Shown: positions 23,290-34,919 of the stretch, one piece after another
Position numbering within the stretch: position 1 is the first letter of the stretch
Layout of the letters: each line of letters starts with the position of its first letter
Origin: Daphnia carinata
Taxonomy: Eukaryota > Arthropoda > Branchiopoda > Diplostraca > Daphniidae
DNA length: 64,000 nt
NCBI RefSeq assembly: GCF_022539665.2
Contig: NC_081336.1
Coordinates: forward strand, 3,736,221 to 3,800,220
Direction of reading: 5' to 3'
Made by a program: the position numbers and the translations under genes
Notes under the pieces: generated by a model
What the model saw: the letters and a program-made list of their open reading frames with translations, nothing else
Told to the model about the DNA's origin: nothing
The model's database searches: none

Positions 23290-24350
23290 ATGAGCAAGGT
23301 AATTTTAGCTTCGTTAATTTTTTAGACTGGAACTGGAGAAATTTAATGACACGCAGAACAGTGGGCTGAGAATAGTTTTTAACTATATGATCCATTTTCA
23401 TGTTCTTGTCGGGATTTCTTTTGAAACGCAGCATTACATCATTTTGGCTGCCTTGATCGCGGTGGCGTTGGCTAAGCCACAAGGCTATGGCGCAGGAGCG
23501 GGACTTCAGCAACAGGGATACGGTGGCAAAGCTAATCAACAGCAACAGGGCTACGGAGCTCAGTCAAGCGCTGCTCAACAAGGCTATGGTTCTCAGGTGT
23601 CAGCAGGAGCTGGAAAGAATTATGGAACACAGTCAGGTGTTGCCCAACAGCAACAAGGTTTTGGTGTCCAGGCTACAGCAAGCGCTGGAGCTGGACAAGG
23701 ATACGGAGCTCAATCTGCTGCCGCTCAGCCCCAACAAAGCTACGGATCCCAGGCTTCATTTGGTGCAGCAGCTGGACAGGGTTATGGCGCACAAAATGGA
23801 GCTTCTCAACAGCAACAAGGTTATGGTTCATCCAACGGCCAACAGAAACCAACCAACACTTATAACAGCAATGGCAACGCTAAGCCTTCAGCCTCCGCTT
23901 CATCTTACGAACAGGAGGTACTGGCACAACACAATATCATTTGTTCTTATAGAATTATTTATTTAAAAGAATATTATTTCGTCTCAACAGCAACCCCCGA
24001 TGCCATATGAATATGCCTGGGAGGTAAAAGATGAGCCAACCAAGAACGACTACGCCCATGAAACTAAGAGCGATGGCAAAGTTGTGACTGGATCTTACCG
24101 CGTTGCTTTGCCTGATGGCCGCACTCAAATTGTTTCTTACCGCGCTGATGAGAACGGCTACGTCGCTGATGTCAAGTACGAAGGTGAGGCTCAGTTCCCC
24201 GCACCATCGAACGGTAACGGAAACTATGGGAATAGCAATGGCTTTGGAAACGGAGGCAACAATTATGGAAATGGCAACGGCAACAACAACTACGGAAACG
24301 GCAATACCAGGCCTAATGGAAATGGCAACAAGCCAAGCACTTCATATTAG
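23290..24350 (+). CDS. Large pro-resilin-like RR-2 cuticular protein 2 (284 aa)
   Basis: Exons 23290-23298 (M-S-K rather than M-N-K), 23432-23917 and 23991-24350. The signal peptide HYIILAALIAVALA is followed by KPQGYGAGAG. Its repeat region is the most diverged of the set (QQQQGFGVQ, PQQSYGSQ, FGAAAGQGYG). The RR exon starts QPPMPYEYAWEVKDEPTKND, with the variant [19 protein letters not shown], and ends in a tail of NGNGNYGNSNGFGNGG type that finishes KPSTSY. The 3' end of this RR exon and the DNA after it are duplicated, almost unchanged, at large gene 4. AATAAA at 24446-24451 is the likely poly(A) signal. Confidence 0.9.
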
Positions 24351-25302
24351 AACTTAACAAGAACTCGATTATGTATCGCCATAATGCTTAATTTTGTGTA
24401 CGAATAACCGTGAAATTCAAATACATTTATAATTTTCTTACAACAAATAAAATGGGTACTTCTGTTTGAATTCTTGCGCTTACGTTTTGTTAAGTTAAAT
24501 CAAACCAAATATAACAAGATGAAAGTTAACACGAAATCAATTAAATTCAATCAAATCAAACATATGAACATAAAGCCTAGTCAATAATCTAGAAACTAAA
24601 CTGGCACATAGTTAACCCGAAGATTGGATGTTATCTTCTAGTAGTAAAGTAAATATAGAGAGATAATATACAATGACTGATAAAATTTTTATTTATGTTA
24701 CTATGAGAATATAACTTGGCAAAGAACAATTACTTTTTTCAGATTTTTTACAAAGAATGTTAACTCGGACACTAATAATGTAGTTGAATCTATAAACTAG
24801 ATTGTGAGAGACATGGAAATTTCTCCGACGTTTCATGTGAGATTGTTTAATTGCATTTAAACGAAATGCTTGAAACGTTTGAATGATCAAATTATTTGTA
24901 TCCGGTTCATAGCCAAAATCAATTGTTTGTAAAGCTTCGCAAAAGACATTTTATTCTTCACGTCATATCAATAGAAATACTTTGTCAATCGGCCTATTAC
25001 GATTATTTTAAACGAATTTTTAACGAAAAATCTATATTATGTTTTAGTTTAAGAAAAGTGAAAGGAGAATCTGGGTGAAAATGAGAGTCCAACAGTCTTA
25101 TCACAGGTACATCGTGATATACCATACACTACATACGGATACCAGGTGCCCACGTCTTTCGAGAGAGGGAAGGAGATGGCATCAGAAAAAGAAAATGTGA
25201 CGCCTTTCATGTCTGTGTGCGCACTTCTTTTGCACAAGAAAAAAAAAAAAAAAAAGAACCACACGATTTGAAACTCGAGGTATTGGCTACTGATGAGCTT
25301 GG
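24351..25302. other. Spacer, duplicated at 28754-29708
   Basis: Holds the poly(A) signal of large gene 2 and the upstream elements of large gene 3 (AAGAAAAGTGAAAGGAG at 25051-25067 and CTTTCATGTCTGTGTGCGCA from about 25204). No gene. An A-run lies near 25240. Confidence 0.7.
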
Positions 25303-25341
25303 TATATAAAGGACTGCACGCAGTCCATGAAAGCATCAGTT
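25303..25341 (+). promoter_or_regulatory. Core promoter of large CPR gene 3
   Basis: TATATAAA at 25303-25310 and TCAGTT at 25336-25341. Confidence 0.8.
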
Positions 25342-25356
25342 CTTTCCCTCAACAAC

Positions 25357-26498
25357 ATGAACAAGGTAGGCAAGTTTTACAGAGCAAGTGGCATCTTTGA
25401 ACCAAGTTCCAGTATAGGTTCAGTTCAAATGAAAGAATTCATATTTTGTTTTTTGATTTAGTAAAATTTTAAATATTTTTCTTTAAACAGTTCATCATTC
25501 TTGCTGCTTTGATCGCTGTGGCTGTGGCCAAACCCCAAGGCTATGGTGCTGCAGCCGGCCAACAGCAACAGGGTTACGGAGGCCAAGCTGGACAGCAACA
25601 ACAGCAACAGGGTTATGGAGCTCAGCCCGGAGCGACTCAACAGCAACAAGGTTATGGTGCTCAAGTATCTGCTAGCGCTGGAGCTGGACAGGGTTACGGT
25701 GCTCAAAACGTAGCTGCCCAGCAGCAACAAAACTATGGCTCTCAGGTCTCCGCAGGTGCTGGAGCTGGACAAAACTATGGAGCTCAGTCAGGTGCTGCAC
25801 AACAGCAACAGAGTTATGGTGTTCAAGCATCTGCTAGCGCCGGAGCTGGACAGGGCTATGGTGTTCAAAATGGAGCTGCCCAGCAACAACAAGGCTACAG
25901 TGCTCAAGCCGCAGCTGGAGCTGGACAAAGTTACGGTTCACAAAACGGAGGTGCCCAAAAGCAACAGGGTTACGGCGCATCCAGCACTCAACAGAAGCCA
26001 ACTAATACTTACAACAGCAATGGAAACGGAAACAAACCTTCCGCATCTGCTTCATCTTACGCACAGGAGGTATACTCCCGAAAAGAATTTTAAACTTCTA
26101 GCCCTTGATTTAAATTTGATAACATCTCTTAAAATGCGTTTAAATAGCAACCCCCTATGCCATTTGAATATGCCTGGACCGTCAAGGATGAGCCAACCAA
26201 GAACGACTACGCTCATGAAACTAAGAGTGATGGCAAAGTTGTGACTGGATCTTACCGCGTTGCCTTGCCCGATGGCCGCACTCAAATTGTTTCTTACCGA
26301 GCTGACGAGAACGGCTACGTCGCTGATGTGAAATACGAAGGTGAGGCTCAATTCCCCGCACCATCCAGCGGTAACGGAAACTACGGATCTGGAAACGGAG
26401 GCAGCAATTATGGCAGCAACGCGAATGGCAGTGGAGCTAACAGCTACGGTAGCGGGAATGCCCAGCCAAACATTCCCAAACCTATTGCTTCATATTAA
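25357..26498 (+). CDS. Large pro-resilin-like RR-2 cuticular protein 3 (312 aa)
   Basis: Exons 25357-25365, 25491-26069 and 26148-26498. The signal peptide FIILAALIAVAVA precedes KPQGYGAAAGQQQQGYGG. About ten repeat units follow (QQQQQQGYGAQPGATQ, SASAGAGQGYGAQNVAAQ, KQQGYGASSTQQ). The RR exon is [56 protein letters not shown]. The tail differs from every sister (SSGNGNYGSGNGGSNYGSN, ending NIPKPIASY). Exons 1-2 are about 99% the same as those of large gene 5, while the tail is unique. AATAAA at 26564-26569 is the likely poly(A) signal. Confidence 0.9.
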
Positions 26499-27558
26499 AC
26501 ATTAAAATGAGCCATGTATCATGATAACGCTAATTATTTTTCTATCAATCATGATGATATTCTAATAAAGTTTGGAATTATATTACAAAGAAGGAAGCCC
26601 TTGCCTTTTAAATTTATCTCTTTTTTTCAATATTTAAAACAATGAAGAGAATTGGTAAGTGGAACACGCCTGAAAAAAGAGGGAGTGCATTGAGCTTGAT
26701 TGAATCATTAGTTCTATGATAGTTATTTATGGCATGAATTCTCAAGTTAAATAATTGAGATACCAGTAATTGCGGTTGCAACTCTCAGCAGGAATGGAAC
26801 AAAGTTGAGAAACTTTGTAGTAAAATGATATTATGATATGAGGCCGTTCCGCAGTATGTCAGATTACTATTAAGCAAAATTTTTACATAAATCAATAAAA
26901 CAGGGACATTGAAGGAAACTTAAATTTGCCAAATGCCGAAAATGAATACAACGCAAACCTTTAGGGTAATTGGTTAAGGCGTGCTTTTCCCCTTTTCAAT
27001 AATGGACATAAGATGCATCGTTGACGTTTATTAGGACGACAGTTTCTTAAGACATGGATCGCACCACTGAAATTTAAAGTTGATGACACTATTCAGAGCT
27101 TTCTATAATGTAATGCAATATATGGACTTGATAGAAACGCATGTCAAGGTTGGTTTCCAAACACTTGGCATTCAATTTCATAAGAAAATTTCGTTTTGCA
27201 CGTGGTGTAAAGATGCAAACCTAATTAATTACATGTACCGCTTACGTACAGTAAATTATAAACAAATTCTTTTGATAGATCGCAGAGTATCCATCTCCAT
27301 AACTTGTTACGTCTGATCTTAATTGCAGGTCAGCCCAAAGATCTCGTGCAATGAAAGTAAATGGATGAGCTATTATGTCTATTATGAAACGGTGAGCGAA
27401 AAACGTTCGAAAGCACACCAACCCTCATACAAAGGAGAAAGAGAAAGAATCAAAATAGGGGGAAAGAAAAGAAAATTCGAATGTGGATGTTCATCCTTCG
27501 CAAAACGAAACCGCCAAGAATGAAAACCTGCAGGTATGGGCGGTTGTAGCCCAACCGG
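26499..27558. other. Spacer between large CPR genes 3 and 4
   Basis: No gene recognised. Unlike the spacers on either side of the duplication, this one is single-copy. Confidence 0.55.
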
Positions 27559-27596
27559 TATATAAAGGGCTCACGAAGCGAAGGAAAGCATCAGTT
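27559..27596 (+). promoter_or_regulatory. Core promoter of large CPR gene 4
   Basis: TATATAAA at 27559-27566 and TCAGTT at 27591-27596. The GTGTGCACGCG-type element of its sisters is missing upstream; only GAAACCGCC (about 27505) is shared. Confidence 0.78.
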
Positions 27597-27611
27597 CCCT
27601 TTCTGAACAAC

Positions 27612-28753
27612 ATGAATCAGGTAAGTTCTTTAAGAAAGAAATTACATGATCATAAGGCGGATTGTTGGACAATTTTAAGCTTTATGGTCGGACTGCTTTT
27701 AGCATTTTTCAAAAACTGATCCTGTGGAATTTTTTGTGTTGCTTCGAAATAGTACATTGTTTTAGCTGTTTTGGTTGCTGTGGCTATGGCCAAGCCACAA
27801 GGCTATGGTGCAGCAGTCGGCCAACAGCAACAGGGTTACGGAGGCCAAGCTGGACAGCAACAGCAGAAGCCGGTATACGGAGCTCAGTCAGGAGCGGCTC
27901 AACAGCAACAAGGTTATGGTGCTCAAGTATCTGCTAGCGCTGGAGCTGGACAGGGTTATGGTGCTCAAAATGGAGGTGCCCAGCAGCAACAGGGCTATGG
28001 CTCTCAGGTCTCAGCAGGCGCTGGAGCTGGACAAAACTACGGAGCTCAGTCTGGTGCCGCCCAACAGCAACAGGGTTACGGTGCTCAAGCATCTGCTAGC
28101 GCTGGAGCTGGACAAGGTTATAGCGCTCAAAATGGAGCTGCCCAACAGCAACAAGGCTATAGTGTTCAGGCCGCAGCTGGAGCTGGACAAAATTACGGTT
28201 CACAAAACGGAGGTGCCCAGAAGCAACAAGGTTACAGTGCATCCAACTCTCAGCAAAAGCCAACGAATATTTACAACAGCAACGGAAACAGACCGTCCAC
28301 ATCTGCCTCATCTTACTCACAGCAGGTATTGAAGTAATCACATTCTCTATTTAGTGAACACTCAAATGACATCTATTGAAATTCTATTAACAGCAACCCC
28401 CTATGCCATTTGAGTATGCCTGGGCCGTCAAGGATGAGCCAACCAAGAACGACTACGCTCATGAAACTAAGAGCGACGGCAAGGTTGTGACTGGATCTTA
28501 CCGCGTTGCTTTGCCTGATGGCCGCACTCAAATTGTTTCTTATCGCGCTGATGAGAACGGCTACGTCGCTGATGTCAAGTACGAAGGTGAGGCTCAGTTC
28601 CCCGCACCATCGAACGGTAACGGAAACTATGGGAATAGCAATGGCTTTGGAAACGGAGGCAACAATTATGGAAATGGCAACGGCAACAACAACTACGGAA
28701 ACGGCAATACCAGGCCTAATGGAAATGGCAACAAGCCAAGCACTTCATATTAG
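27612..28753 (+). CDS. Large pro-resilin-like RR-2 cuticular protein 4, chimeric (313 aa)
   Basis: Exons 27612-27620 (M-N-Q), 27753-28325 and 28394-28753. The signal YIVLAVLVAVAMA and the first repeats (QQQQKPVYGAQSGAAQ) resemble large gene 1. The second half of the RR exon and the whole tail (NYGNSNGFGNGG to KPSTSY) are the same as in large gene 2, and the following spacer is a copy of the one after gene 2. This gene is therefore a 5' part of one lineage joined to a 3' part of another, with the junction in the conserved RR exon. The exon 2 end is SSYSQQ in place of SSYEQE. AATAAA at 28849-28854. Confidence 0.9.
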
Positions 28754-30655
28754 AACTTAACAAGAACTCGATTATGTATCGCCATAATGCTTAATTTTGT
28801 GTACGAATAACCGTGAAATTCAAATACATTTATAATTTTCTTACAACAAATAAAATGGGTACTTCTGTTTGAATTCTTGCGCTTACGTTTTGTTAAGTTA
28901 AATCAAACCAAATATAACAAGATGAAAGTTAACACGAAATCAATTAAATTCAATCAAATCAAACATATGAACATAAAGCCTAGTCAATAATCTAGAAACT
29001 AAACTGGCACATAGTTAACCCGAAGATTGGATGTTATCTTCTAGTAGTAAAGTAAATATAGAGAGATAATATACAATGACTGATAAAATTTTTATTTATG
29101 TTACTATGAGAATATAACTTGGCAAAGAACAATTACTTTTTTCAGATTTTTTACAAAGAATGTTAACTCGGACACTAATAATGTAGTTGAATCTATAAAC
29201 TAGATTGTGAGAGACATGGAAATTTCTCCGACGTTTCATGTGAGATTGTTTAATTGCATTTAAACGAAATGCTTGAAACGCTTGAATGATCAAATTATTT
29301 GTATCCGGTTCATAGCCAAAATCAATTGTTTGTAAAGCTTCGCAAAAGACATTTTATTCTTCACGTCATATCAATAGAAATACTTTGTCAATCGGCCTAT
29401 TACGATTATTTTAAACGAATTTTTAACGAAAAATCTATATTATGTTTTAGTTTAAGAAAAGTGAAAGGAGAATCTGGGTGAAAATGAGAGTCCAACAGTC
29501 TTATCACAGGTACATCGTGATATACCATACACTACATACGGATACCAGGTGCCCACGTCTTTCGAGAGAGGGAAGGAGATGGCATCAGAAAAAGAAAATG
29601 TGACGCCTTTCATGTCTGTGTGCGCACTTCTTTTGCACAAGAAAAAAAAAAAAAAAAAAGAAAACCACACGATTTGAAACTCGAGGTATTGGCTACTGAT
29701 GAGCTTGGTATATAAAGGACTGCACGCAGTCCATGAAAGCATCAATTCTTTCCCTCAACAACATGAACAAGGTAGGCAAGTTTTACAGAGCAAGTGGCAT
29801 CTTTGAACCAAGTTCCAGTATAGGTTCAGTTCAAATGAAAGAATTCATATTTTGTTTTTTGATTTAGTAAAATTTTAAATATTTTTCTTTAAACAGTTCA
29901 TTATTCTTGCTGCTTTGATCGCTGTGGCTGTGGCCAAACCCCAAGGCTATGGTGCTGCAGCCGGCCAACAGCAACAGGGTTACGGAGGCCAAGCTGGACA
30001 GCAACAACAGCAACAGGGTTATGGAGCTCAGCCCGGAGCGACTCAACAGCAACAAGGTTATGGTGCTCAAGTATCTGCTAGTGCTGGAGCTGGACAGGGT
30101 TACGGTGCTCAAAACGTAGCTGCCCAGCAGCAACAAAGCTATGGCTCTCAGGTCTCCGCAGGTGCTGGAGCTGGACAAAACTATGGAGCTCAGTCAGGTG
30201 CTGCACAACAGCAACAGAGTTATGGTGTTCAAGCATCTGCTAGCGCCGGAGCTGGACAGGGCTATGGTGTTCAAAATGGAGCTGCCCAGCAACAACAAGG
30301 CTACAGTGCTCAATCCGCAGCTGGAGCTGGACAAAGTTACGGTTCACAAAACGGAGGTGCCCAAAAGCAACAGGGTTACGGCGCATCCAGCACTCAACAG
30401 AAGCCAACTAATACTTACAACAGCAATGGAAACGGAAACAAACCTTCCGCATCTGCTTCATCTTACGCACAGGAGGTATACTCACGAAAAGAATTTTAAA
30501 CTTCTAGTCCTTGATTTATATTTGATAACATCTATTAAAATGCGTTTAAATAGCAACCCCCTATGCCATTTGAATATGCCTGGACCGTCAAGGATGAGCC
30601 AACCAAGAACGACTACGCTCATGAAACTAAGAGCGACGGCAAAGTTGTGACTGGC
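28450..30655 (+). repeat. Segmental duplication unit 1, copy B (about 2.2 kb)
   Basis: Partner of 24050-26250. It runs from the RR exon of large gene 4 through the spacer and exons 1-2 of large gene 5 into its RR exon. The A-run near 29641 is slightly longer than that in copy A. Confidence 0.92.
29709..29747 (+). promoter_or_regulatory. Core promoter of large CPR gene 5, altered initiator
   Basis: TATATAAA at 29709-29716. The initiator reads TCAATT (29742-29747), while its duplicate at 25336 reads TCAGTT. Confidence 0.75.
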
Positions 30656-30874
30656 TCTTACCGCGTTGTCTTGCCCGATGGCCGCACTCAGATCGTCACC
30701 TACCGCGCTGATGAGAACGGCTACGTCGCTGATGTCAAGTACGAAGGTGAAGCCAAGTACCCCGAGCCATCCAACGGAAATGGAAACGATGGAAACGGCT
30801 CTGGAAATGGAGGCAATAACTATGGCAATAACAACAAGGGAAACGGCAACGGCAATCAGGCTAATGCCTATTAA
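29763..30874 (+). CDS. Large pro-resilin-like RR-2 cuticular protein 5, chimeric (302 aa)
   Basis: Exons 29763-29771, 29897-30475 and 30554-30874. Exons 1-2 duplicate those of large gene 3 with a handful of changes (for example QQQQSYGS for QQQQNYGS, SAQSAAGAG for SAQAAAGAG). After the middle of the RR exon the sequence changes partner: [30 protein letters not shown], then a tail ending NKGNGNGNQANAY that matches large gene 7, as does the DNA downstream. So this is a second chimera with its breakpoint in the RR exon. AATAAA at 30987-30992 is the likely poly(A) signal. Confidence 0.9.
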
Positions 30875-32250
30875 AAAGCTAATAAGTGTATCGTCTTGAA
30901 AATGAATTGCCATAATTCTAATTATTTTTCTGTGAAATCGTGATGAATACATATATGGATACTTAATTTACCATTTAGTTAGGTTTAATAAAGTAATGTT
31001 AGCTTTTCTTTTTTCGAACGTTTCTGCTGCAGATTTAACAGCAAAAAGGTTAATGGAAAAATAATATATACCTATAACCAATATTTATACTAAATAACTC
31101 CATAGTAATTGCCGCATTTAGACGAACAAACTGTTTTCTACCAACGCGGACCTTAACGAAAAGTTAGAGAGTTTGTGAAAGCTGATGAAAATCTCCACCA
31201 GCAGCACATTATGTAAGGTAAGTGATGTTTTATTAACGTAAAGGTGTCATTGGCCGTTGTGCGTCGAGGAAAAGTTAAGTGAAAAAATTGGGTAATTTTT
31301 ATTTATTTATTTAATTTTATGTATTTTTATTACTATTTATTCTTATTTCTTGCTTTTCGCGGTTCTGTTTTAACTAAAACATATGAATTGTGTGATTGAA
31401 ATAAACCAGGAAGCTTTCAAAACGCATACCCTTATAAGTTACCCCCTTCTGTTACACAATTTACCGCGTTTGTACATATTTCTTGAATTTTAGAGAATAA
31501 AAATATTTTCTCCTATTAAAAATTCGCGTAGTTAATATAGTTCATTATTTGTTTTATCGATTTTTAGTTAATTGCTCATTTTAAAGCCACAAAATGGTTG
31601 AAAAGCGGCACTACGTGCAGCAGCGAAATTTCAGGTGATAACTACCTGTATAAAGGAGATGCCTGTAACACTAAGTGTTGGGGTGGATGGAGTAGTGGCG
31701 CCATCCACGGCCATGAAGGTGTCACGGCATGACGTTGTCAAGCCGTGATTGACCCTATACCCCGGGGTCCTGCTTGACGTACGAAGCAACCTTTCATGGC
31801 TATAAAGGATCCACACAGCTATAACAAATAAGGTAACGTCCCATAAGGTAAGTAGGGTTCCCGAGTAGGGAACCCACTTTTTCCCCTGTGGATCCTATAT
31901 GTTATTATTCCACAACGTACGGTTATTTGATGGTAAGGGTTTTTAATGATAAGTAAACCACAGTGGTTGTTCCCCAAAAGTGCAATCGTTGGGCTCTCTG
32001 TTAACCCACGATGACGTCAATTTTTAACAAGAGCATGCGTCACTCGTTTTTACCTTTTCTCACGCACAAAGAGGTCTTGGCCATTCAAAGATGGTACCTT
32101 TAAGAATGAAAATGATGCCTGAGAGATTGATCAGTACTCTCGATGCAAAGCTCCTCGTGAAAAGGCTGTAACCATTTGAAATGAGGTTAATACGTGAGCA
32201 GATTCTTTGGTGTCATGAAGAACCCCAATTTGCTGAAATCACTGACTTTC
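30770..32250 (+). repeat. Segmental duplication unit 2, copy A (about 1.5 kb)
   Basis: Runs from the C-terminal codons of large gene 5 through the 3' UTR, an inverted-repeat-rich unit (about 31570-31972) and a decayed TAF6L fragment. Copy B is at about 35950-37434, offset about 5.19 kb. Confidence 0.9.
31570..31972. repeat. Inverted-repeat-rich unit, copy 1 of 3
   Basis: A block of about 400 bases with perfect or near-perfect inverted pairs: GTGGATGG/CCATCCAC (31683-31690, 31701-31708), GGCCATGAAGGT/ACCTTTCATGGC (31709-31720, 31789-31800), GGATCCACA/TGTGGATCC (31807-31815, 31887-31895) and GGGTTCCC/GGGAACCC (31855-31862, 31868-31875). The other copies are at about 36758-37160 and 37590-37990. 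It could be a small non-autonomous mobile element or a structured RNA. No protein is coded. Confidence 0.65.
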
Positions 32251-32400
32251 TCCCCGCCAGCCTATGAGACCTGCAAAAAAAAACTGCTAAATGACCGATG
32301 CAATTTACCTGCACAACGAACATCTACTCCACTCCTTTTGTTGCACGGTAGATTTCCGATCTCCATGCATCTTGCCGCAAATTGACCGTAATACTAGGTC
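31975..32400 (-). pseudogene. Decayed copy of the last TAF6L exon (copy 1)
   Basis: Scattered but collinear matches to the intact last exon of the - strand gene at 38166-38729. TTTCTCACGC, then TTGGCCATCC/TTGGCCATTC with AGATGGT, then GATCAG, TGTAACCAT and CACGGTAGATTTC lie in the same order and orientation. The similarity is partial and the frame is broken, so it is a non-functional relic. It extends further than copy 2, to about 32400. Confidence 0.65.
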
Positions 32401-32421
32401 ATATACGAAAGGCCTTGTTTT

Positions 32422-32620
32422 GATGAAAGTGAAAGGACGAGATGGAACGGGAGGATAAACGAAGAGGGTACCAACATCCTCCCGACTTGTGCCCGCCCCA
32501 ATGTGCTGTGCGCCACACATGGTCGTCAGGTGCCCAATGTGTTTTGAACGAGATGGCATGAGAAAAAAAAAAGGAAAATTTGATTGCTTTCATGCTTGTG
32601 TGTACGCGAGCTTCTTTTGC
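32422..32620 (+). promoter_or_regulatory. Conserved distal element pair of large CPR gene 6
   Basis: GATGAAAGTGAAAGGACG at about 32421-32438, and GCTTTCATGCTTGTGTGTAC then GCGAGCTTCTTTTGC at about 32585-32620. Confidence 0.5.
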
Positions 32621-32681
32621 GAAAGTAACTGCCACCCAGTTGAAATTTGAAGTAGTGTACAAGCGAATGGGCGAGAAGGGG

Positions 32682-32720
32682 TATATAAAGAAGTGCTCGC
32701 AACGGATGAAACTATCAGTT
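32682..32720 (+). promoter_or_regulatory. Core promoter of large CPR gene 6
   Basis: TATATAAA at 32682-32689 and TCAGTT at 32715-32720. Confidence 0.8.
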
Positions 32721-32735
32721 GCTTTCCTCAACAAG

Positions 32736-33836
32736 ATGAACAAGGTAGGATAAGTTTGACTGAGCTACGTACAGGAAAGCTGCCTTGTATTGTAACATCA
32801 CTTTCAATTTAATCTTCAACTGTATTTTGCTCGTTTGCTTTTTATTATTCAACTTACATATTTGTTTTTGATATTGTTTTTTCAAACAGTACATTATTTT
32901 AGCTGCTTTGGTTACCGTGGCTACGGCCAAGCCGCAAGGCTATGGTGCAGCAGCCGGACAACAGCAGCAGGGTTACGGAGGCCAAGCTGGACAACAACAG
33001 CAGAAGCAGGCATATGGAGCTCAGTCAGGAGCGGCTCAACAGCAACAAGGTTATGGTGCTCAAGTATCTGCTAGCGCTGGAGCTGGACAGGGTTACGGTG
33101 CTCAAAATGGAGCTGCCCAGCAGCAACAGGGCTATGGCTCTCAGGTTTCAGCAGCCGCTGGAGCTGGACAAAACTACGGAGCTCAATCTGGTGCAGCCCA
33201 ACAACAACAGGGTTATGGTGCTCAAGCTTCACCTAGCGCTGGAGCTGGACAAGCTTACGGTTCCCAGAACGGAGGTGCCCAGAAGCAACAGGGTTACGGC
33301 GGATCCAACGCTCAGCAGAAACCAACTAACACTTACAACAGCAATGGAAACAGACCGTCTGCACCCGCTTCATCCTACGAACAGGAGGTAGTAATGCAAC
33401 ACAATTCTTAACTTAACTACGTGAATGTTTGCTAAAACCTATTGAAATTTCTATCAAACAGCAACCCCCTATGCCATACGAATTCGCTTGGGCCGTCAAG
33501 GATGAGCCAACCAAGAACGACTATGCTCATGAAGCCAAGAGCGATGGCAAAGTTGTGATCGGATCTTACCGCGTTCTTCTTCCCGATGGCCGTACGCAGA
33601 TCGTCTCCTACCGAGCTGATGACAATGGCTACGTCGCTGACGTCAAGTACGAAGGGGAGGCTCAGTTCCCCGCACCATCCAACGGCAATGGAAACTATGG
33701 AAACGGCTCTGGAAATGGAGGCAATAGCTATGGAAATGGCTCTGGAAATGGGAATAAAAACTATGGAAGCAACAGCGGCAACAACAATTACGGAAGCGGC
33801 AATGCCCAAGTGAACAGCAACAAGCCATCATATTAA
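32736..33836 (+). CDS. Large pro-resilin-like RR-2 cuticular protein 6 (293 aa)
   Basis: Exons 32736-32744, 32890-33387 and 33462-33836. The signal YIILAALVTVATA precedes KPQGYGAAAGQQQQGYGG. The repeats are nearest to those of large gene 1, including the same intron 2 start (GTAGTAATGCAACAC). The RR exon reads QPPMPYEFAWAVKDEPTKND, then DGKVVIGSYRVLLPDGR, with Ile where the others have Thr, and RADDNGYVADVKYEG. The tail has NGSGNGGNSYGNGSGNGNKN and ends VNSNKPSY. AATAAA at 33918-33923 is the likely poly(A) signal. Confidence 0.9.
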
Positions 33837-34919
33837 TTTTTTTTCTAATTCATTGATTTCGGCTTCTACAAATTTTATAAGAATCTTAACGATATTGCGC
33901 GCAGGCAATGTAAAAGAAATAAACCTATTCAAGTAAATGAAGGCATTCGTAGTTAATTACAATCCGAAAAGCTTTCCTGTTTCCCATTACATCCCCGTGT
34001 TTTTCCCATTGGAAAGTAAAAAGGGGTGTACTGAATTGATGTAATACTGATTATGCATGACAAAACCATGGGCGGTACCGGTACCGTGGTATATGGTGGC
34101 TTCCATAAAATGCGCTGTCAACGTAGCCACTCAAGAGAAAATGAATCATTACTTCGACCGCAGTTAATTGTGACACAATGTTTTCACGAGGGAACGTCTA
34201 AGTGATCAGAAATGATGAGGTAATCTTGTTTTCTGGACAGGAGGTAGGCAATGTTTGAAATGCTTTTTCACATGTTGTCCACAACATTATTATTTTATTT
34301 TTTTTCCTTAATGCCAATCGTTCCTTATGTTCCGTACGTTTATGAATCTTCATCAATAAACGCCATTAGGATGTCACTGGGAAAATTCTCCCTGTGTTTG
34401 ATTGTGGCGTATGATTGCATTGGCCCAACGCAGTATGCAGATTTCTATTGATACCAATGATGATAACATAAATGTAAAGAACGAAATTATATGAATGTAG
34501 AGCTTATTATTTTGTTAGTAAAAGCTAAACAATTCACGTTAATCCATTGTACTAGTCTTCTCTATCCCTCGGCGCGAGACATCCTTTGCCGCAAGTATAC
34601 ATGTGGAAGAAAGCATTGAAGATGGCCATTGTACGGACATTTATGAATGGTATTGTAGGTTAGACGAAACATTTGCCGTCACTAATTCCGCGTCTATTCG
34701 GCCACCCAGCTGTTGTTATCCATGCTTGTCGGGGAGCAGTCTCATTTCACGAAAGTGAAAGGAGGAGGACTCTATGCAATAGAACATGCTGCTTTTCGAG
34801 AAATCACGACCGAGGAAAAGTAAAACCTGCCTCCTTTCAAGCGTGTGCACGCGCGCCTCTTGATGAAACCGCCTCCTGTTGAGAATTGGCTTGGGGTGTA
34901 TGTTGCTGGTGAGATTCGG
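33837..34919. other. Spacer between large CPR genes 6 and 7
   Basis: No gene recognised. Upstream elements of gene 7 occupy the last 170 bases. Confidence 0.55.
34751..34860 (+). promoter_or_regulatory. Conserved distal element pair of large CPR gene 7
   Basis: GAAAGTGAAAGGAGG at 34751-34765 and CCTTTCAAGCGTGTGCACGC from 34834, followed within 15 bases by GAAACCGCC. The second block is nearly the one upstream of large gene 1. Confidence 0.5.

Larger units (their letters stand above)
24050..26250 (+). repeat. Segmental duplication unit 1, copy A (about 2.2 kb)
   Basis: Begins inside the RR exon of large gene 2, runs through its 3' UTR and spacer, and ends inside the RR exon of large gene 3. 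Copy B lies at about 28450-30655, offset by roughly 4.4 kb. The spacers match almost base for base; the differences seen are isolated substitutions and poly(A)-tract length. Confidence 0.92.

Noticed and set aside
23387-24010. Unspliced 207-aa version of large gene 2
   Set aside because: It starts in the intron and reads through intron 2 into a different frame, losing the RR domain.
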